DNA from: Nostoc flagelliforme FACHB-838
Lineage (GTDB): Bacteria; Cyanobacteriota; Cyanobacteriia; Cyanobacteriales; Nostocaceae
Assembly (NCBI RefSeq): GCF_014698065.1
Contig: NZ_JACJSI010000022.1
Location: 32,004 to 96,003 of the forward strand
Length of the DNA: 64,000 nucleotides
Direction of reading: 5' to 3'
Part shown: positions 9,372 to 18,602 of the stretch, one piece after another
How positions within the stretch are numbered: the stretch's first letter is position 1
How the letters are laid out: every line of letters starts with the position of its first letter
Made by a program: the position numbers and the translations under genes
Notes under the pieces: generated by a model
What the model saw: the letters and a program-made list of their open reading frames with translations, nothing else
What the model was told of the DNA's origin: nothing
Databases searched by the model: none

Positions 9372-10616
9372 TTAGAACTTCTGCCACAGATAAGATTCTT
9401 TTCGCGCTTCCTTTGCACGGGTTTCGTAGGTATAGCCCAATTCCCTGTGATTCAAAACGTCTATAGGGCGCACCAAATCTTTAGAGTCAAAATTTGGCAA
9501 TAGCGATAGTAAATCTCCTAACGCTGTAGCTTTGGGGGTAGACATACCGCCGTCCCAAGGCCACATTAGGTCTTTAAGATTGTGTCCATTAGGCTGACCA
9601 TCAGCAGGATAAAAATCGCTACCTTTATGACCATTTTCTTGCCATTCAGCCCAGAGGCGGTCTGCGTTCGCATGATGTAACCAAAACACTGGGTCATAAG
9701 GCGAACTTGGTATATTGCTCATGGTACCCAAGCCCTTAAACTTTACGGGTATTGTGCTTGCGTCTATCTGTACCCCACCAACTAAACCATGAATGTAGTT
9801 GTGTATGAATCCTCCTGGAGTGACTTTACCTTGCTCATCTACAGAGATAAATCCTTCCAAAGCAGGGCGAAATAGAGAATAGTCATTAAGAGCCAAGGCA
9901 CGCTCAATATCTTTTTTGGGGACAGGGTAATCGGTGGCAGGAGGTAGTTTTAGAAAGCGGACAAGTGATGTACCTAATGATGTGTTGGTATCTGGGTCAA
10001 TGTTTAATGCTGGATTCATAACCCAGCCATTTGCAGCCGAAAAAGCGCCAGGTACAGGCCCGCCTGTAAAGTTTCCCTGATTGGGAATTTTGATGGTTAC
10101 TCCTTGACCGTTAGAACCAAGAAAGTCATCGTTAAAAATTACATCAAGTGCTTTGGCATCTGTCCAATCCCAGTATGGGAGAGTAACATTTGGGTCTACT
10201 GCTTGCAGTGCTTGTTCAAATCTGCGAATATATTCTCGATGCCAAGGGAAAAATGCAGCATTTTCATGAGCCAATTCTTGAACGGAACCATTGGAATGTC
10301 CTTCATGGTTATGAATCAAGCGTGTTGCCCCTATATGTATGGCAACGAATTGGTCGTAGATACTGAGCTTGCTACCTGCGGGGATTACAGTTTTTAAGGT
10401 TTTGATCGCTTTGACGAAGGCTGTTTTCTCTGCTGATGTTAGGTCAGTTACGTTCTTCCTTACAGTTGGGCGAGCGTATTGTCCAACATTGTGATTCCAA
10501 TTGTATTTGTATTGTTTGTGGTCAATGCGATCGTGGGCGAAGACTGTAATAGCACAGGCGCTAACTAGAAGTACGCTATAAATTAATATTTTGAGAGATT
10601 TCAGCAGGGATTTCAT
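9372..10616 (-). CDS. tyrP: Exported tyrosinase (binuclear copper monophenol oxidase)
   Basis: Type-3 copper oxidase. CuA ligands lie in HIGATRLIHNHEGH and HENAAFFPWHREYI; CuB ligands lie in HNYIHGLVGG and the PVFWLHHANADRLW motif. The start is placed at the ATG at 10614-10616, giving MKSLLKSLKILIY with a hydrophobic core and an alanine-rich cleavage site before HDRIDH, which is a Sec signal peptide. A frame open further upstream to 10688 would bury the signal and runs through repeat sequence. The gene lies between trpA and trpB in the scytonemin run. It could oxidise tyrosine-derived or monomer phenols in the periplasm, but its role in scytonemin synthesis is inferred from context. Confidence 0.9.
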   Translation of the reverse strand: MKSLLKSLKILIYSVLLVSACAITVFAHDRIDHKQYKYNWNHNVGQYARPTVRKNVTDLTSAEKTAFVKAIKTLKTVIPAGSKLSIYDQFVAIHIGATRLIHNHEGHSNGSVQELAHENAAFFPWHREYIRRFEQALQAVDPNVTLPYWDWTDAKALDVIFNDDFLGSNGQGVTIKIPNQGNFTGGPVPGAFSAANGWVMNPALNIDPDTNTSLGTSLVRFLKLPPATDYPVPKKDIERALALNDYSLFRPALEGFISVDEQGKVTPGGFIHNYIHGLVGGVQIDASTIPVKFKGLGTMSNIPSSPYDPVFWLHHANADRLWAEWQENGHKGSDFYPADGQPNGHNLKDLMWPWDGGMSTPKATALGDLLSLLPNFDSKDLVRPIDVLNHRELGYTYETRAKEARKESYLWQKF

Positions 10617-10775
10617 GGCCAAGATTTCCTTTGTATTTCTTCCTTTGCGATCTTTGCGACGGCAGTCGCTCATGGGGGATACCCCCAAGACCGCGCTGCC
10701 TCCCCTTTGCGGTTGGCTATTCTTTGTCGAACCACAGAGGCGCAGAGAACGCAGAGAGAGAAAAAAGAGAGCTTT

Positions 10776-11603
10776 TTATTTTGCGGAACCAACTTGTTGC
10801 AGGGATACTTGAGTAATGGCTGTTTTAAGTTCTTTACAGAGTTGTTCTACAGCTTGCAATCTTTGGGTTGGGCTACCTTCAGCTAACCTTTTAACGAAGG
10901 CACTACCAACAATTACCGCGTCTGCACCCCATTCCATTACTTGATGTGCTTGTTCTGGGCCGGAGATGCCAAAACCAACGCCGATGGGTTTATCGGTGAC
11001 GCTTCGCAAATCTGTAATTAAATGCTTTACGCGGTCTTGGATTTGAGCGCGGATACCTGTAACACCTGTAACGCTTACTAGGTAGATAAAACCCTGAGAT
11101 TGACGAGCGATCGCTTCAATCCTATCTTGAGAACTGGTAGGAGCTACGAGTAAAATTACCTCAATTCCGTAAGATGCAGCAGTTTGGATTAGTTCTTCTG
11201 CTTCTTCTAAGGGTAAGTCTGGCACTACTAAGCCTCGGACGCCAGCAGCAGCAATTTTTCCTAAAAATGGCTTAATACCTCGGTGTAAAATGGGATTGTA
11301 ATAAGTAAATAAAATGATCGGCGCTTTTATGTTAGGACTCACCACCTGTAACATCTCTAGCACTTGCTCTAATTTCGTGCCTTTTTGCAGAGCGCGGGTT
11401 GCTGCTGCTTGAATTACAGGCCCATCTGCGAGAGGATCGGAGTAGGGAATACCCAACTCGATAAAGTCTGCACCGTTGCGATCTAAAATGCGTAAAGCTT
11501 CGGCAGTGGTTTCTAAGTTAGGATCGCCTGCTGTGATAAAGGGGATCAAAGCACACTGTTGGCGATCGCGTAAAGTTTGAAAGGAAGCAGAGATAGAAGT
11601 CAT
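10776..11603 (-). CDS. trpA: Tryptophan synthase alpha chain
   Basis: Cleaves indole-3-glycerol phosphate to indole and glyceraldehyde 3-phosphate. At 275 aa it is a TIM barrel of normal length. The catalytic Glu falls at residue 49 ([11 protein letters not shown]) and Asp at 60 (PLADGP), identical to enterobacterial numbering. The phosphate-binding GVGFGIS and VIVGSAF motifs are present. It is separated from trpB by the tyrosinase gene and from trpC by a 21-bp tandem repeat block. Confidence 0.95.
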   Translation of the reverse strand: MTSISASFQTLRDRQQCALIPFITAGDPNLETTAEALRILDRNGADFIELGIPYSDPLADGPVIQAAATRALQKGTKLEQVLEMLQVVSPNIKAPIILFTYYNPILHRGIKPFLGKIAAAGVRGLVVPDLPLEEAEELIQTAASYGIEVILLVAPTSSQDRIEAIARQSQGFIYLVSVTGVTGIRAQIQDRVKHLITDLRSVTDKPIGVGFGISGPEQAHQVMEWGADAVIVGSAFVKRLAEGSPTQRLQAVEQLCKELKTAITQVSLQQVGSAK

Positions 11604-11684
11604 ATTGAAATATAGTTAATGATTGGTTAATAGTTTTGGAATAATTAACACTTACCAATTAGTGATGTCCACACTAAGTTTTTG

Positions 11685-11905
11685 GTTAACGAGCCTTTTA
11701 GCTCCGTGAATGAGGCTTTTATCTCCGTTAACGAGCCTTTTAGCTCCGTGAATGAGGCTTTTATCTCCGTTAACGAGCCTTTTAGCTCCGTGAATGAGGC
11801 TTTTATCTCCGTCAACGAGTCTTTTAGCTCCGTGAATGAGGCTTTTATCTCCGTTAACGAGCCTTTTAGCTCCGTGAATGAGGCTTTTATCTCCGTTAAC
11901 GAGTA
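11685..11905. repeat. Tandem 21-bp minisatellite between trpC and trpA
   Basis: Ten full 21-bp units plus a partial one. Two subtypes alternate strictly (GTTAACGAGCC... and GTGAATGAGGC..., both ending CTCC), giving a 42-bp higher-order unit. Because 21 is divisible by three, both strands stay open: one reads as VNEPFSS/VNEAFIS heptads and the other as LVNGDKS/LIHGAKR. I see no ribosome binding site or family match, so I call it a non-coding VNTR. Confidence 0.85.
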
Positions 11906-12059
11906 TTAGAGCTTCACTTTTTGAAGGTGGGATATAGCGCTTTTCGCTTGGATGCAATACAGTCTAACCTCTCTCCAAACCTCTCTCCTAAAAGGAGAGA
12001 GGCTTTGAATCTTACTCCCCAACGCTAGCTCTTAAGGGGCTGGGGGTTAGGTCTGTATT

Positions 12060-12887
12060 CTAAAAAAGGCTCAAAAGACTGCGTACACCTTGCTCTACAT
12101 CGCTTTGTTTAACTAAAGACTCTCCAATTAAAACTGCACGCGCCCCAGCTTCAGCCACAAAAGATAAATCAGCAGGTGTATACAGTCCAGACTCGCTGAC
12201 GACAGTGATATCCAAACTTTGTAATTGTTGTTGACGCTCTGCTAAAAGTTGCTGTGTTGTTCTTAAATCAAGGGTAAAATCTTCTAAATTGCGATTGTTG
12301 ATTCCGACTAGATGTAAGTCCTCAAGTTTTAGCACCCGATCCAGTTCCGCCAAGGTATGAACTTCCACCAGCGCAGTCATCCCCAAATCATGAATCACTC
12401 GCAAAAAATCTTGGAGTTCTCGATCTGATAAAATGGCGGCAATCAATAATACTGCATCTGCGCCTGCTGTCCGTGCTAAATAAATTTGATAACGGTCAAT
12501 GATGAACTCCTTGCAGAGTAGGGGTAATGCAACTTGCTTACGCACTCTCCGCAAATTATCAAAACCACCCTGAAAGAACTTTTGGTCAGTCAGGACTGAT
12601 AAACAAGCTGCACCACCCCGTTCATAAGCTTGAGCGATCGCTACTGGGTCAAAATCTGCACGGATAATCCCACGGCTAGGTGATGCTTTTTTAACCTCGG
12701 CAATTAAGCTCGGTTGGTGAGGATTTTTTTGTAAGGCAGTCAAGAAATTTCGCACAGTCGGGGCTGCATTTAACTGTTTTCGCAAGGAGGCTAAAGGCAG
12801 TTCTTGCTGCATTTGGGCAACTTCTTGCCTCTTATGCGACACAATTTCTTCAAGAATATGGCGGGAAGTGGTAACTTGGTTAGTCAT
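12060..12887 (-). CDS. trpC: Indole-3-glycerol phosphate synthase
   Basis: Closes the indole ring from carboxyphenylaminodeoxyribulose phosphate. The 275 aa show the IGPS hallmarks: [49 protein letters not shown] and SESGL near the C-terminus, followed by the phosphate site (AVLIGESLV). No trpF domain is fused and no trpF gene lies nearby, so PRA isomerase must be encoded elsewhere. It lies between trpE and the minisatellite. Confidence 0.95.
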   Translation of the reverse strand: MTNQVTTSRHILEEIVSHKRQEVAQMQQELPLASLRKQLNAAPTVRNFLTALQKNPHQPSLIAEVKKASPSRGIIRADFDPVAIAQAYERGGAACLSVLTDQKFFQGGFDNLRRVRKQVALPLLCKEFIIDRYQIYLARTAGADAVLLIAAILSDRELQDFLRVIHDLGMTALVEVHTLAELDRVLKLEDLHLVGINNRNLEDFTLDLRTTQQLLAERQQQLQSLDITVVSESGLYTPADLSFVAEAGARAVLIGESLVKQSDVEQGVRSLLSLF

Positions 12888-12992
12888 AAATTGCTAGGGG
12901 GAGTGGGGAGTAAGAATTTTAGATTTTAGATTTTGGATTAACAATTTTAGATTAAAATTTAGTCCAAAATCTAAAATTGAATTGCCCAATGA

Positions 12993-15194
12993 CTAATGAC
13001 CAATGACTAATGACTCTTTGGTTGTATATGCACCCACCACATTTTTAATGATTGCCAGACCGACTTCTCCGGCTAAAGTCATAATTGATTCTGGATGAAA
13101 CTGAACGGCGGCGATGGGAAGTGTCTGATGTTCAATACCCATAATTACGTCGTCATCAGAAATCGCTGTTACTTTAAGTTCTTTTGGCAAACTTTGCGGT
13201 AGGGCAAACAATGAGTGATATCTACCGACTGGAAAAGATTGTGGTAAATTTTTGAAGGTAACAGAATTGGAATCGGTGACAAAAATCCGTGAAGATTTAC
13301 CATGTTGGGGATAGTTGAGGACTCCCAATTCTCCATCAAAAGCTTCAACGATGCCTTGCAGTCCCAGACAAACTCCGAAAATAGGAATTTTGCGATGGAG
13401 AAGCGCACCTACAGTCTGGGGAACCCCAAAATCACTTGGTCTACCAGGGCCAGGAGATAAAACAACTAAGTCAGGGCGTTCTTTATCGAATAGCGATTCG
13501 GAGAAACCATGACGCAGTGTGGTGACATTTGCACCAGTTTGACGAATGTAATTGGCTAGGGTATGAACAAATGAGTCTTCGTAATCTATTAGTAAGATGC
13601 GTTTGCCACCTTCTGCACTGGGAAAGATTTTAGTTAATTTTATAGAACTGGATTGAGCAGTTTTCTGAGTGGTTTGCTTAACACGGCGAATTGTCTCAAA
13701 TAAAGCAGCAGCTTTGGTAATTGTTTCTTGTTCTTCTGCTTGTGGTATGGAGTCATAAAGGACTGTAGCGCCAGCTCGCACTTCTGCAATGCAGTCTTTT
13801 AACCGGATTGTCCGCAGAATTAATCCAGTATTTAAATTACCGTTGAAATTGAGATAGCCAACTGCTCCACCATACCAACGTCGAGCGCTCTTTTCGTACC
13901 GTTCCAAAAAATCTATTGCTGCCCTTTTGGGTGCGCCTGTGACTGTAACTGCCCATGTATGCGAAAGAAAGGCATCTAAAGCATCAAATTGCGATCGCAG
14001 TGTCCCTTCAACATGATCTACTGTATGTATCAGGTGGCTGTATAATTCGATTTGGCGACGACCAATGACTTGTACTGAACCAGGTTCGCAGATTCGGGAT
14101 TTGTCATTGCGATCGACATCAGTACACATGGTCAACTCAGCTTCATCTTTGTGAGAGTTGAGTAACTGACGAATTTGCACCGCATCGTCAAGAGCATCTT
14201 GTCCCCGGCTAATAGTGCCACTAATTGGACAAGTTTCTACCCGTCTACCTTCAACCCGCACAAACATTTCTGGAGATGCACCTATGAGATATTCTCCACC
14301 TAGATTAAAAATAAACCCGTAAGGACTGGGATTTATTTCCTTTAAGGTGTTGAATAGTTTACTGGGTTCGTCTTCATAGCTCTCAAGAAAGTTTTGACTA
14401 GGAACAACTTCAAATAAATCGCCTCTGCGGAAATAGTCGAGTGCAACCTCAACTTTTTTCGCATATTCGCCTATTTCATGGTCAGCAGTTTGACTCGGTT
14501 GAAGATGTTTGCCGCGATAATCTACAGACTCACCTGTTCTCGGAAGATTCTTTGTGTTGCCGTGCGCTGTTTCAAAATCATATTGTAGACGAAATGCACG
14601 TTGCTGATAGTAGTCAACAACAATCAATTCATCTGGCAGATAAAGCACCAAATCTCGCTGATCTGTAGGACGTTCGAGATGTTGGGTAATTGGTTCAAAC
14701 TGAAAAACTAAGTCATAACCAAAAGCACCATACAAGCCTAAATGCTCGTCTTCTTGGCTAGAGAAAGTATATAGAATTTCGCGGACAACTGTAAATGATG
14801 AAGGTTGCTTACTGCGTTCTTCTTCAGTAAATAATTTTTTAGTAGGTTTAATAAAACCGACAATATTGTTATTATCTTGGGTGACTTTCTCAAGCTGTGC
14901 TGACTGAGATAGACGCTTTAAGAGGAATGGTAAAAGTGTTTGACCACGTTCATTTAACGCTATCAAAGTGAAAGCATTCTCATGTGTAGTCAACTCTAAA
15001 GGTGGATTGACAAATCCGATCGCCCATCTTTTGTATCTGCCTGGATATTCGTAGCTACTCCTTAGCAAGCCTCCACGCTGAGAATTTAAGTGGAAGAGAA
15101 CATCTTCGAGAGCAGTGTCCATCTGAACTTCGGCGATGGAGCGAGAAATACTTACACCGCCAAGGGTTTGGTAGGAACGTGAATCAAAAACCAT
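12993..15194 (-). CDS. trpE: Anthranilate synthase, fused TrpE-TrpG
   Basis: Chorismate plus glutamine to anthranilate. The 733 aa fuse a TrpE synthase domain (about residues 1-520: NPSPYGFIFNLGG, CPISGTISRG, DEAELTMCTDVDRNDKSR, GAPKRAA) to a glutamine amidotransferase domain (about 530-733: LSPGPGRPSDFG, nucleophile Cys in GVCLGLQG, and FHPES). The usual GHQ after the cysteine is GLQ here. The single-chain layout is the TIGR01815 type. The last eight or so codons and the stop lie inside an intergenic heptamer repeat, so the C-terminus was extended or replaced by it. Confidence 0.95.
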   Translation of the reverse strand: MVFDSRSYQTLGGVSISRSIAEVQMDTALEDVLFHLNSQRGGLLRSSYEYPGRYKRWAIGFVNPPLELTTHENAFTLIALNERGQTLLPFLLKRLSQSAQLEKVTQDNNNIVGFIKPTKKLFTEEERSKQPSSFTVVREILYTFSSQEDEHLGLYGAFGYDLVFQFEPITQHLERPTDQRDLVLYLPDELIVVDYYQQRAFRLQYDFETAHGNTKNLPRTGESVDYRGKHLQPSQTADHEIGEYAKKVEVALDYFRRGDLFEVVPSQNFLESYEDEPSKLFNTLKEINPSPYGFIFNLGGEYLIGASPEMFVRVEGRRVETCPISGTISRGQDALDDAVQIRQLLNSHKDEAELTMCTDVDRNDKSRICEPGSVQVIGRRQIELYSHLIHTVDHVEGTLRSQFDALDAFLSHTWAVTVTGAPKRAAIDFLERYEKSARRWYGGAVGYLNFNGNLNTGLILRTIRLKDCIAEVRAGATVLYDSIPQAEEQETITKAAALFETIRRVKQTTQKTAQSSSIKLTKIFPSAEGGKRILLIDYEDSFVHTLANYIRQTGANVTTLRHGFSESLFDKERPDLVVLSPGPGRPSDFGVPQTVGALLHRKIPIFGVCLGLQGIVEAFDGELGVLNYPQHGKSSRIFVTDSNSVTFKNLPQSFPVGRYHSLFALPQSLPKELKVTAISDDDVIMGIEHQTLPIAAVQFHPESIMTLAGEVGLAIIKNVVGAYTTKESLVIGH

Positions 15195-15540
15195 GAGTAA
15201 TTTCTCTGTAATAGTTATTAGTCAGTCATTAATCAATAACCATTAATCATTATTAGTAGTTATTTGGGAATTTAGAACAGGCTTAGACAGCTTACTTTCA
15301 ATCCAAGCCAAAATATTTTCCTTCGCCTATTCTTTTTAAAAGATGTAATGAAAAACTTTTTGTTTCTTACTTAAGAATACTAGATATTAAGCAGATAATA
15401 CATTGAATAATTTTTAGATTGGGTGTCAATTTATTCGCTTTTTATACTGCTTTTTTAGTATATTCTCTGATAAAGCTATCCAGAAAACTCCGCTTCTCCC
15501 AAAAGTAGTAGATTCATAAAAACTCAGTGTTCTTCTGCGT
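15195..15540. other. Gap between aroB-like gene and trpE
   Basis: 346 bases, A/T-rich, with degenerate ATTAATCA-type tandem repeats at 15208-15262. It could hold a secondary promoter for the trpE-to-aroG half of the locus. No open frame of note. Confidence 0.4.
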
Positions 15541-16749
15541 TTAAAACTTCACCCTAAATTCTTGCAACAGCGATATTGCTTGCTTGTACAAAAACAAATC
15601 CACCTCATGAACCTCAATTCTTTTCCCAATCCCTTGTAACAGCGTTAAAGTTAACTCTCCCCCTAAATGTTCACGGAATTCAGTTAAACCCCGAAATAGA
15701 CAATCAGGATCTTCCAATTGTGATAACTTCTGGGCTAGTTCTGGCACATACAATGTGAAACCCAACGCCGATAAAGTCTTTAATATTCGTTGCCAATCTG
15801 AACAATCCAGCAATCCTGCTAAAAAGGAATAGGTGCTATCCAAAGCGATACCGATCGCAACTGCTTCGCCATGACGCAAGCGATAATTTGTCAAATGTTC
15901 GAGTTTATGAGCCGCCCAATGTCCAAAATCTAGGGGACGAGAGGAACCCATTTCAAAAGGATCGCCGCCATTGGCAATATGTTCTAAGTGCAACTGAGCG
16001 CAACGATAGATAACTTGTTGCATACTATCCATATCTCGGCAGACCAAGGCTGGGGTGTGGCGGTGGATAAAATCAAAAAAGCTAGCATCTTTAATCAGCG
16101 CTACTTTGATTGCTTCTGCGATTCCAGAACGCCAATCGCGATCGTCTAGGGTTGTCAGAAAGGCAGAGTCATTTATAACTGCATAAGGTGGCGCAAAAGT
16201 GCCGAGAAAGTTCTTTTTCCCAAAGGCATTGATGCCGTTTTTGACTCCAACCCCAGAATCATTTTGTGCCAACACTGTTGTCGGCACGCGAATTAGGCGA
16301 ATTCCTCGGTGAGCAGTTGCGGCTGCATATCCTACCAAATCCAATACAGCCCCGCCACCGATCGCTAATATGTAGGAGTGGCGACATAATCCAGCTGCTT
16401 CAATCTGTTGCTGGATTTGATCTACTAAATTGCGATCGTTTTTAGCAGCTTCTCCTCCCGAAATTATCATTGGTTCGGCTGCGATCGCTAGTACCTCTGC
16501 ATAAAACTTGGTATACGCAACTAATTGCTTCACCAATTCAGGTTGATACTTTAATATTCCTGCATCTACAACTGCAAATATTTTCTTTGGCTTAGTCTCT
16601 GCATCCGCTGTAATCACTTGGGCCAAGGTGGGATTTTTCAACTCAAATAAATTTTGGGTGAAGTAAACCTCGTAGTTGAAAGAAACCGAAACACGTTGAT
16701 GAATTGGTTGCAGATTGAATTTATTTTTTTGCTTAATGTCAACTATCAT
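15541..16749 (-). CDS. aroB: 3-dehydroquinate synthase-like sugar phosphate cyclase
   Basis: 402 aa of the dehydroquinate-synthase superfamily: NAD-binding IAIGGGAVLDLVGYAA, substrate/metal region GIAEAIKVALIKD (Glu), DFGHWAAHKLE and LRHGEAVAIG (His ligands). Canonical AroB is about 360 aa and carries NFGHTFGHAIE where this protein has DFGHWAAHKLE. So it belongs to a divergent subgroup that might make DHQ for the cluster or a related cyclitol. The N-terminus is also extended. It overlaps the dsbA-like gene by 4 bases (ATGA-type), indicating one operon. Scytonemin clusters annotate this gene as aroB. Confidence 0.85.
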   Translation of the reverse strand: MIVDIKQKNKFNLQPIHQRVSVSFNYEVYFTQNLFELKNPTLAQVITADAETKPKKIFAVVDAGILKYQPELVKQLVAYTKFYAEVLAIAAEPMIISGGEAAKNDRNLVDQIQQQIEAAGLCRHSYILAIGGGAVLDLVGYAAATAHRGIRLIRVPTTVLAQNDSGVGVKNGINAFGKKNFLGTFAPPYAVINDSAFLTTLDDRDWRSGIAEAIKVALIKDASFFDFIHRHTPALVCRDMDSMQQVIYRCAQLHLEHIANGGDPFEMGSSRPLDFGHWAAHKLEHLTNYRLRHGEAVAIGIALDSTYSFLAGLLDCSDWQRILKTLSALGFTLYVPELAQKLSQLEDPDCLFRGLTEFREHLGGELTLTLLQGIGKRIEVHEVDLFLYKQAISLLQEFRVKF

Positions 16750-17390
16750 ATTTTTGCGGGTATATCTAAAAGTGCAGCACGATTCAAAGTTTCAAGGAAC
16801 ACCTTTACCGAGTGAGAGCCATTTACCTTGATTTTGTTATTGATCACAAAGAAGGGAACGCTGTTGATGCCATTTAATCGAGCAAATGTTGATTCAGCAA
16901 CAACTGTATCGACCGCACCATCATCATTTAATTGTAGCCGTAATTCACTAGCATTCATCTGATATGCTGTACCGATGGCAACAATCACATCAATATTTCC
17001 AATGTTCAAACCATCTTCAAAGTAAGCTTTATAAATAGCTTCTACAACATCATTTTTTACGTTGCTGGGTGCAAGTGCAATCAGCTGATGAGAAAGCTTA
17101 GTATTGACAGCCAAACTAATTTTGTCAAAATCTAGCTTAACTCCAGCCGCCTCACCTGCGCGTTGGGCACTATCAAACATTTGTTGAATTTCTTCCGCTT
17201 TCATGCCTTTTCTATTTTGCATAAAGCTACGGAATTCATAACCTTCAGCAGGAACAGTATTGTCCAGAAGAAAGGGATGCCATCGAATATTTATCTCTTT
17301 TTCTTGCCGTTGTGCCAATGCATCAAACAGATGTTTTTTACCAATCCTGCACCAAGGGCAAACGGTATCATGAAAGATATCTATCAGCAT
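16746..17390 (-). CDS. dsbA: DsbA/FrnE-family thiol oxidoreductase
   Basis: 214 aa thioredoxin-fold protein with CPWC at residues 11-14 (CPWCRIGKKHL) and cis-proline in INSVPFFVINN (SVPFF). It is of the FrnE/2-hydroxychromene isomerase-like DsbA group. No signal peptide is visible, so it is probably cytoplasmic, unlike true periplasmic DsbA. It lies between tyrA and the aroB-like gene and is translationally coupled to the latter. Its role in scytonemin formation is unknown; it may handle a redox step on an intermediate or on partner enzymes. Confidence 0.88.
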   Translation of the reverse strand: MLIDIFHDTVCPWCRIGKKHLFDALAQRQEKEINIRWHPFLLDNTVPAEGYEFRSFMQNRKGMKAEEIQQMFDSAQRAGEAAGVKLDFDKISLAVNTKLSHQLIALAPSNVKNDVVEAIYKAYFEDGLNIGNIDVIVAIGTAYQMNASELRLQLNDDGAVDTVVAESTFARLNGINSVPFFVINNKIKVNGSHSVKVFLETLNRAALLDIPAKI

Positions 17391-17402
17391 ATTTTTTCTT
17401 AC

Positions 17403-18488
17403 TCAAATGCTAATATTTGTGTGCATCTGTGGTTTAAAATCTCGTTGGATAGCTGTTTTAGCAGCTGCATTTAAAGGCTGGATAAAACTGCTAATTTTCT
17501 CTTCAAAGAAGCTTTGAGCGTTTTCAAACTCTTGAATTAAGGCATCTCTATCTTTTTTCGCTACCAGTCTCGCTAATCGACTATAAGTATCAGCTAAAAA
17601 GCTAATTGTCTGACATCTTTCTTCTGTAGCTAGCATAATATCCACACATAAGTGCGGATTTTGGGAAAATAAACGTTTAACAATGTCAATTTCTTGACGG
17701 TAATTAGGAGTTGACATTGTTAAACTCTGCTCTATATCGATTCTTGCTTGTGTCAAGAAAACGCCAAGGCTAAATCTACAGAAATGTTGCGTTGCTTGAA
17801 CAATCACCATCATCTGATCGTGTTCTTCAGGCGTGCAAGCGACTAACTCAGCACCTTTACTTTTAAGAAAGTCTAAAAACCATTGAAATGAATCGTCGTT
17901 TCTACCTGGACAAATTATCACTTTTTGTCCTAAAAACGATTTGATATTTGGCCCAAACATTGGATGTAAACCCATGACGGGGCCACAATGGTGTTCGAGC
18001 ATCGCTTGAGTTGGCTGTGTTTTAATACTTGTGATGTCACATAAAGCTGTAGTTGGGGCAACATATTTTGCTACACGCTTGATAACATCAACCGTATGTT
18101 CGATAGGAACGCTTACTAAAACTAATTCTGCCTGACTCAACAGTTTATCTGCGTATTCCCAATCTTCATGTTCGAGAACACTAACATTGTTACCTACTAG
18201 CGAAAGCTGCTCTTTAAATAATTTTCCCATCCTGCCGCGTCCACCGATGATCGTAATTTGTCGGGGAGTGACGTGATTTGTTGCAGATTTAGGAATCAAA
18301 GTAGCATGGCAACTATTTACTACACCTGCCCAAACAGACTCAGGAATACCAGCTTGAGCCAGGAGAGGAGCCACATCAGCCAGTTGTTCATCTAAAGAAG
18401 GTTGTTCTGATGCTGCTAATAATGATATGCGATCGCTCAGTAAGGCAATCAAGCTTTCGTCTGTTTTTTTAAGCTGATCTAATATCAT
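17403..18488 (-). CDS. tyrA: T-protein-like prephenate dehydrogenase (TyrA) of the scytonemin cluster
   Basis: 361 aa. Residues 1-75 resemble an AroQ chorismate mutase helix bundle but lack several of its charged catalytic positions. The NAD domain starts at IIGGRGRMGKLF (about 80-91), followed by GLHPMFGPN and a helical dehydrogenase domain. It should convert prephenate to p-hydroxyphenylpyruvate, the second scytonemin precursor. A separate housekeeping TyrA (284 aa, no mutase part) is encoded at 58242-59096, so this copy is likely pathway-dedicated. It sits 12 bases upstream of the dsbA-like gene. Confidence 0.9.
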   Translation of the reverse strand: MILDQLKKTDESLIALLSDRISLLAASEQPSLDEQLADVAPLLAQAGIPESVWAGVVNSCHATLIPKSATNHVTPRQITIIGGRGRMGKLFKEQLSLVGNNVSVLEHEDWEYADKLLSQAELVLVSVPIEHTVDVIKRVAKYVAPTTALCDITSIKTQPTQAMLEHHCGPVMGLHPMFGPNIKSFLGQKVIICPGRNDDSFQWFLDFLKSKGAELVACTPEEHDQMMVIVQATQHFCRFSLGVFLTQARIDIEQSLTMSTPNYRQEIDIVKRLFSQNPHLCVDIMLATEERCQTISFLADTYSRLARLVAKKDRDALIQEFENAQSFFEEKISSFIQPLNAAAKTAIQRDFKPQMHTNISI

Positions 18489-18602
18489 AAGTCAGTCATA
18501 TTATAAAGGTCGCTTAACCTAGAATTGGGCATTAGGTATTACGCATTGGGCATTGCATATAAATTCTCATATTTTTAATCCCCAATCTCCAATCCCCAAT
18601 TT

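Noticed and set aside
10617..10688. Longer tyrosinase start with 24 extra residues
   Set aside because: It would place a polar, repeat-encoded stretch before the signal peptide; the ATG at 10616 gives a standard Sec signal.
11652..11957. Minus-strand 101-codon frame, and 75-codon frame on the other strand, across the minisatellite
   Set aside because: Both exist only because the repeat unit is a multiple of three; no ribosome site and no non-repetitive domain.
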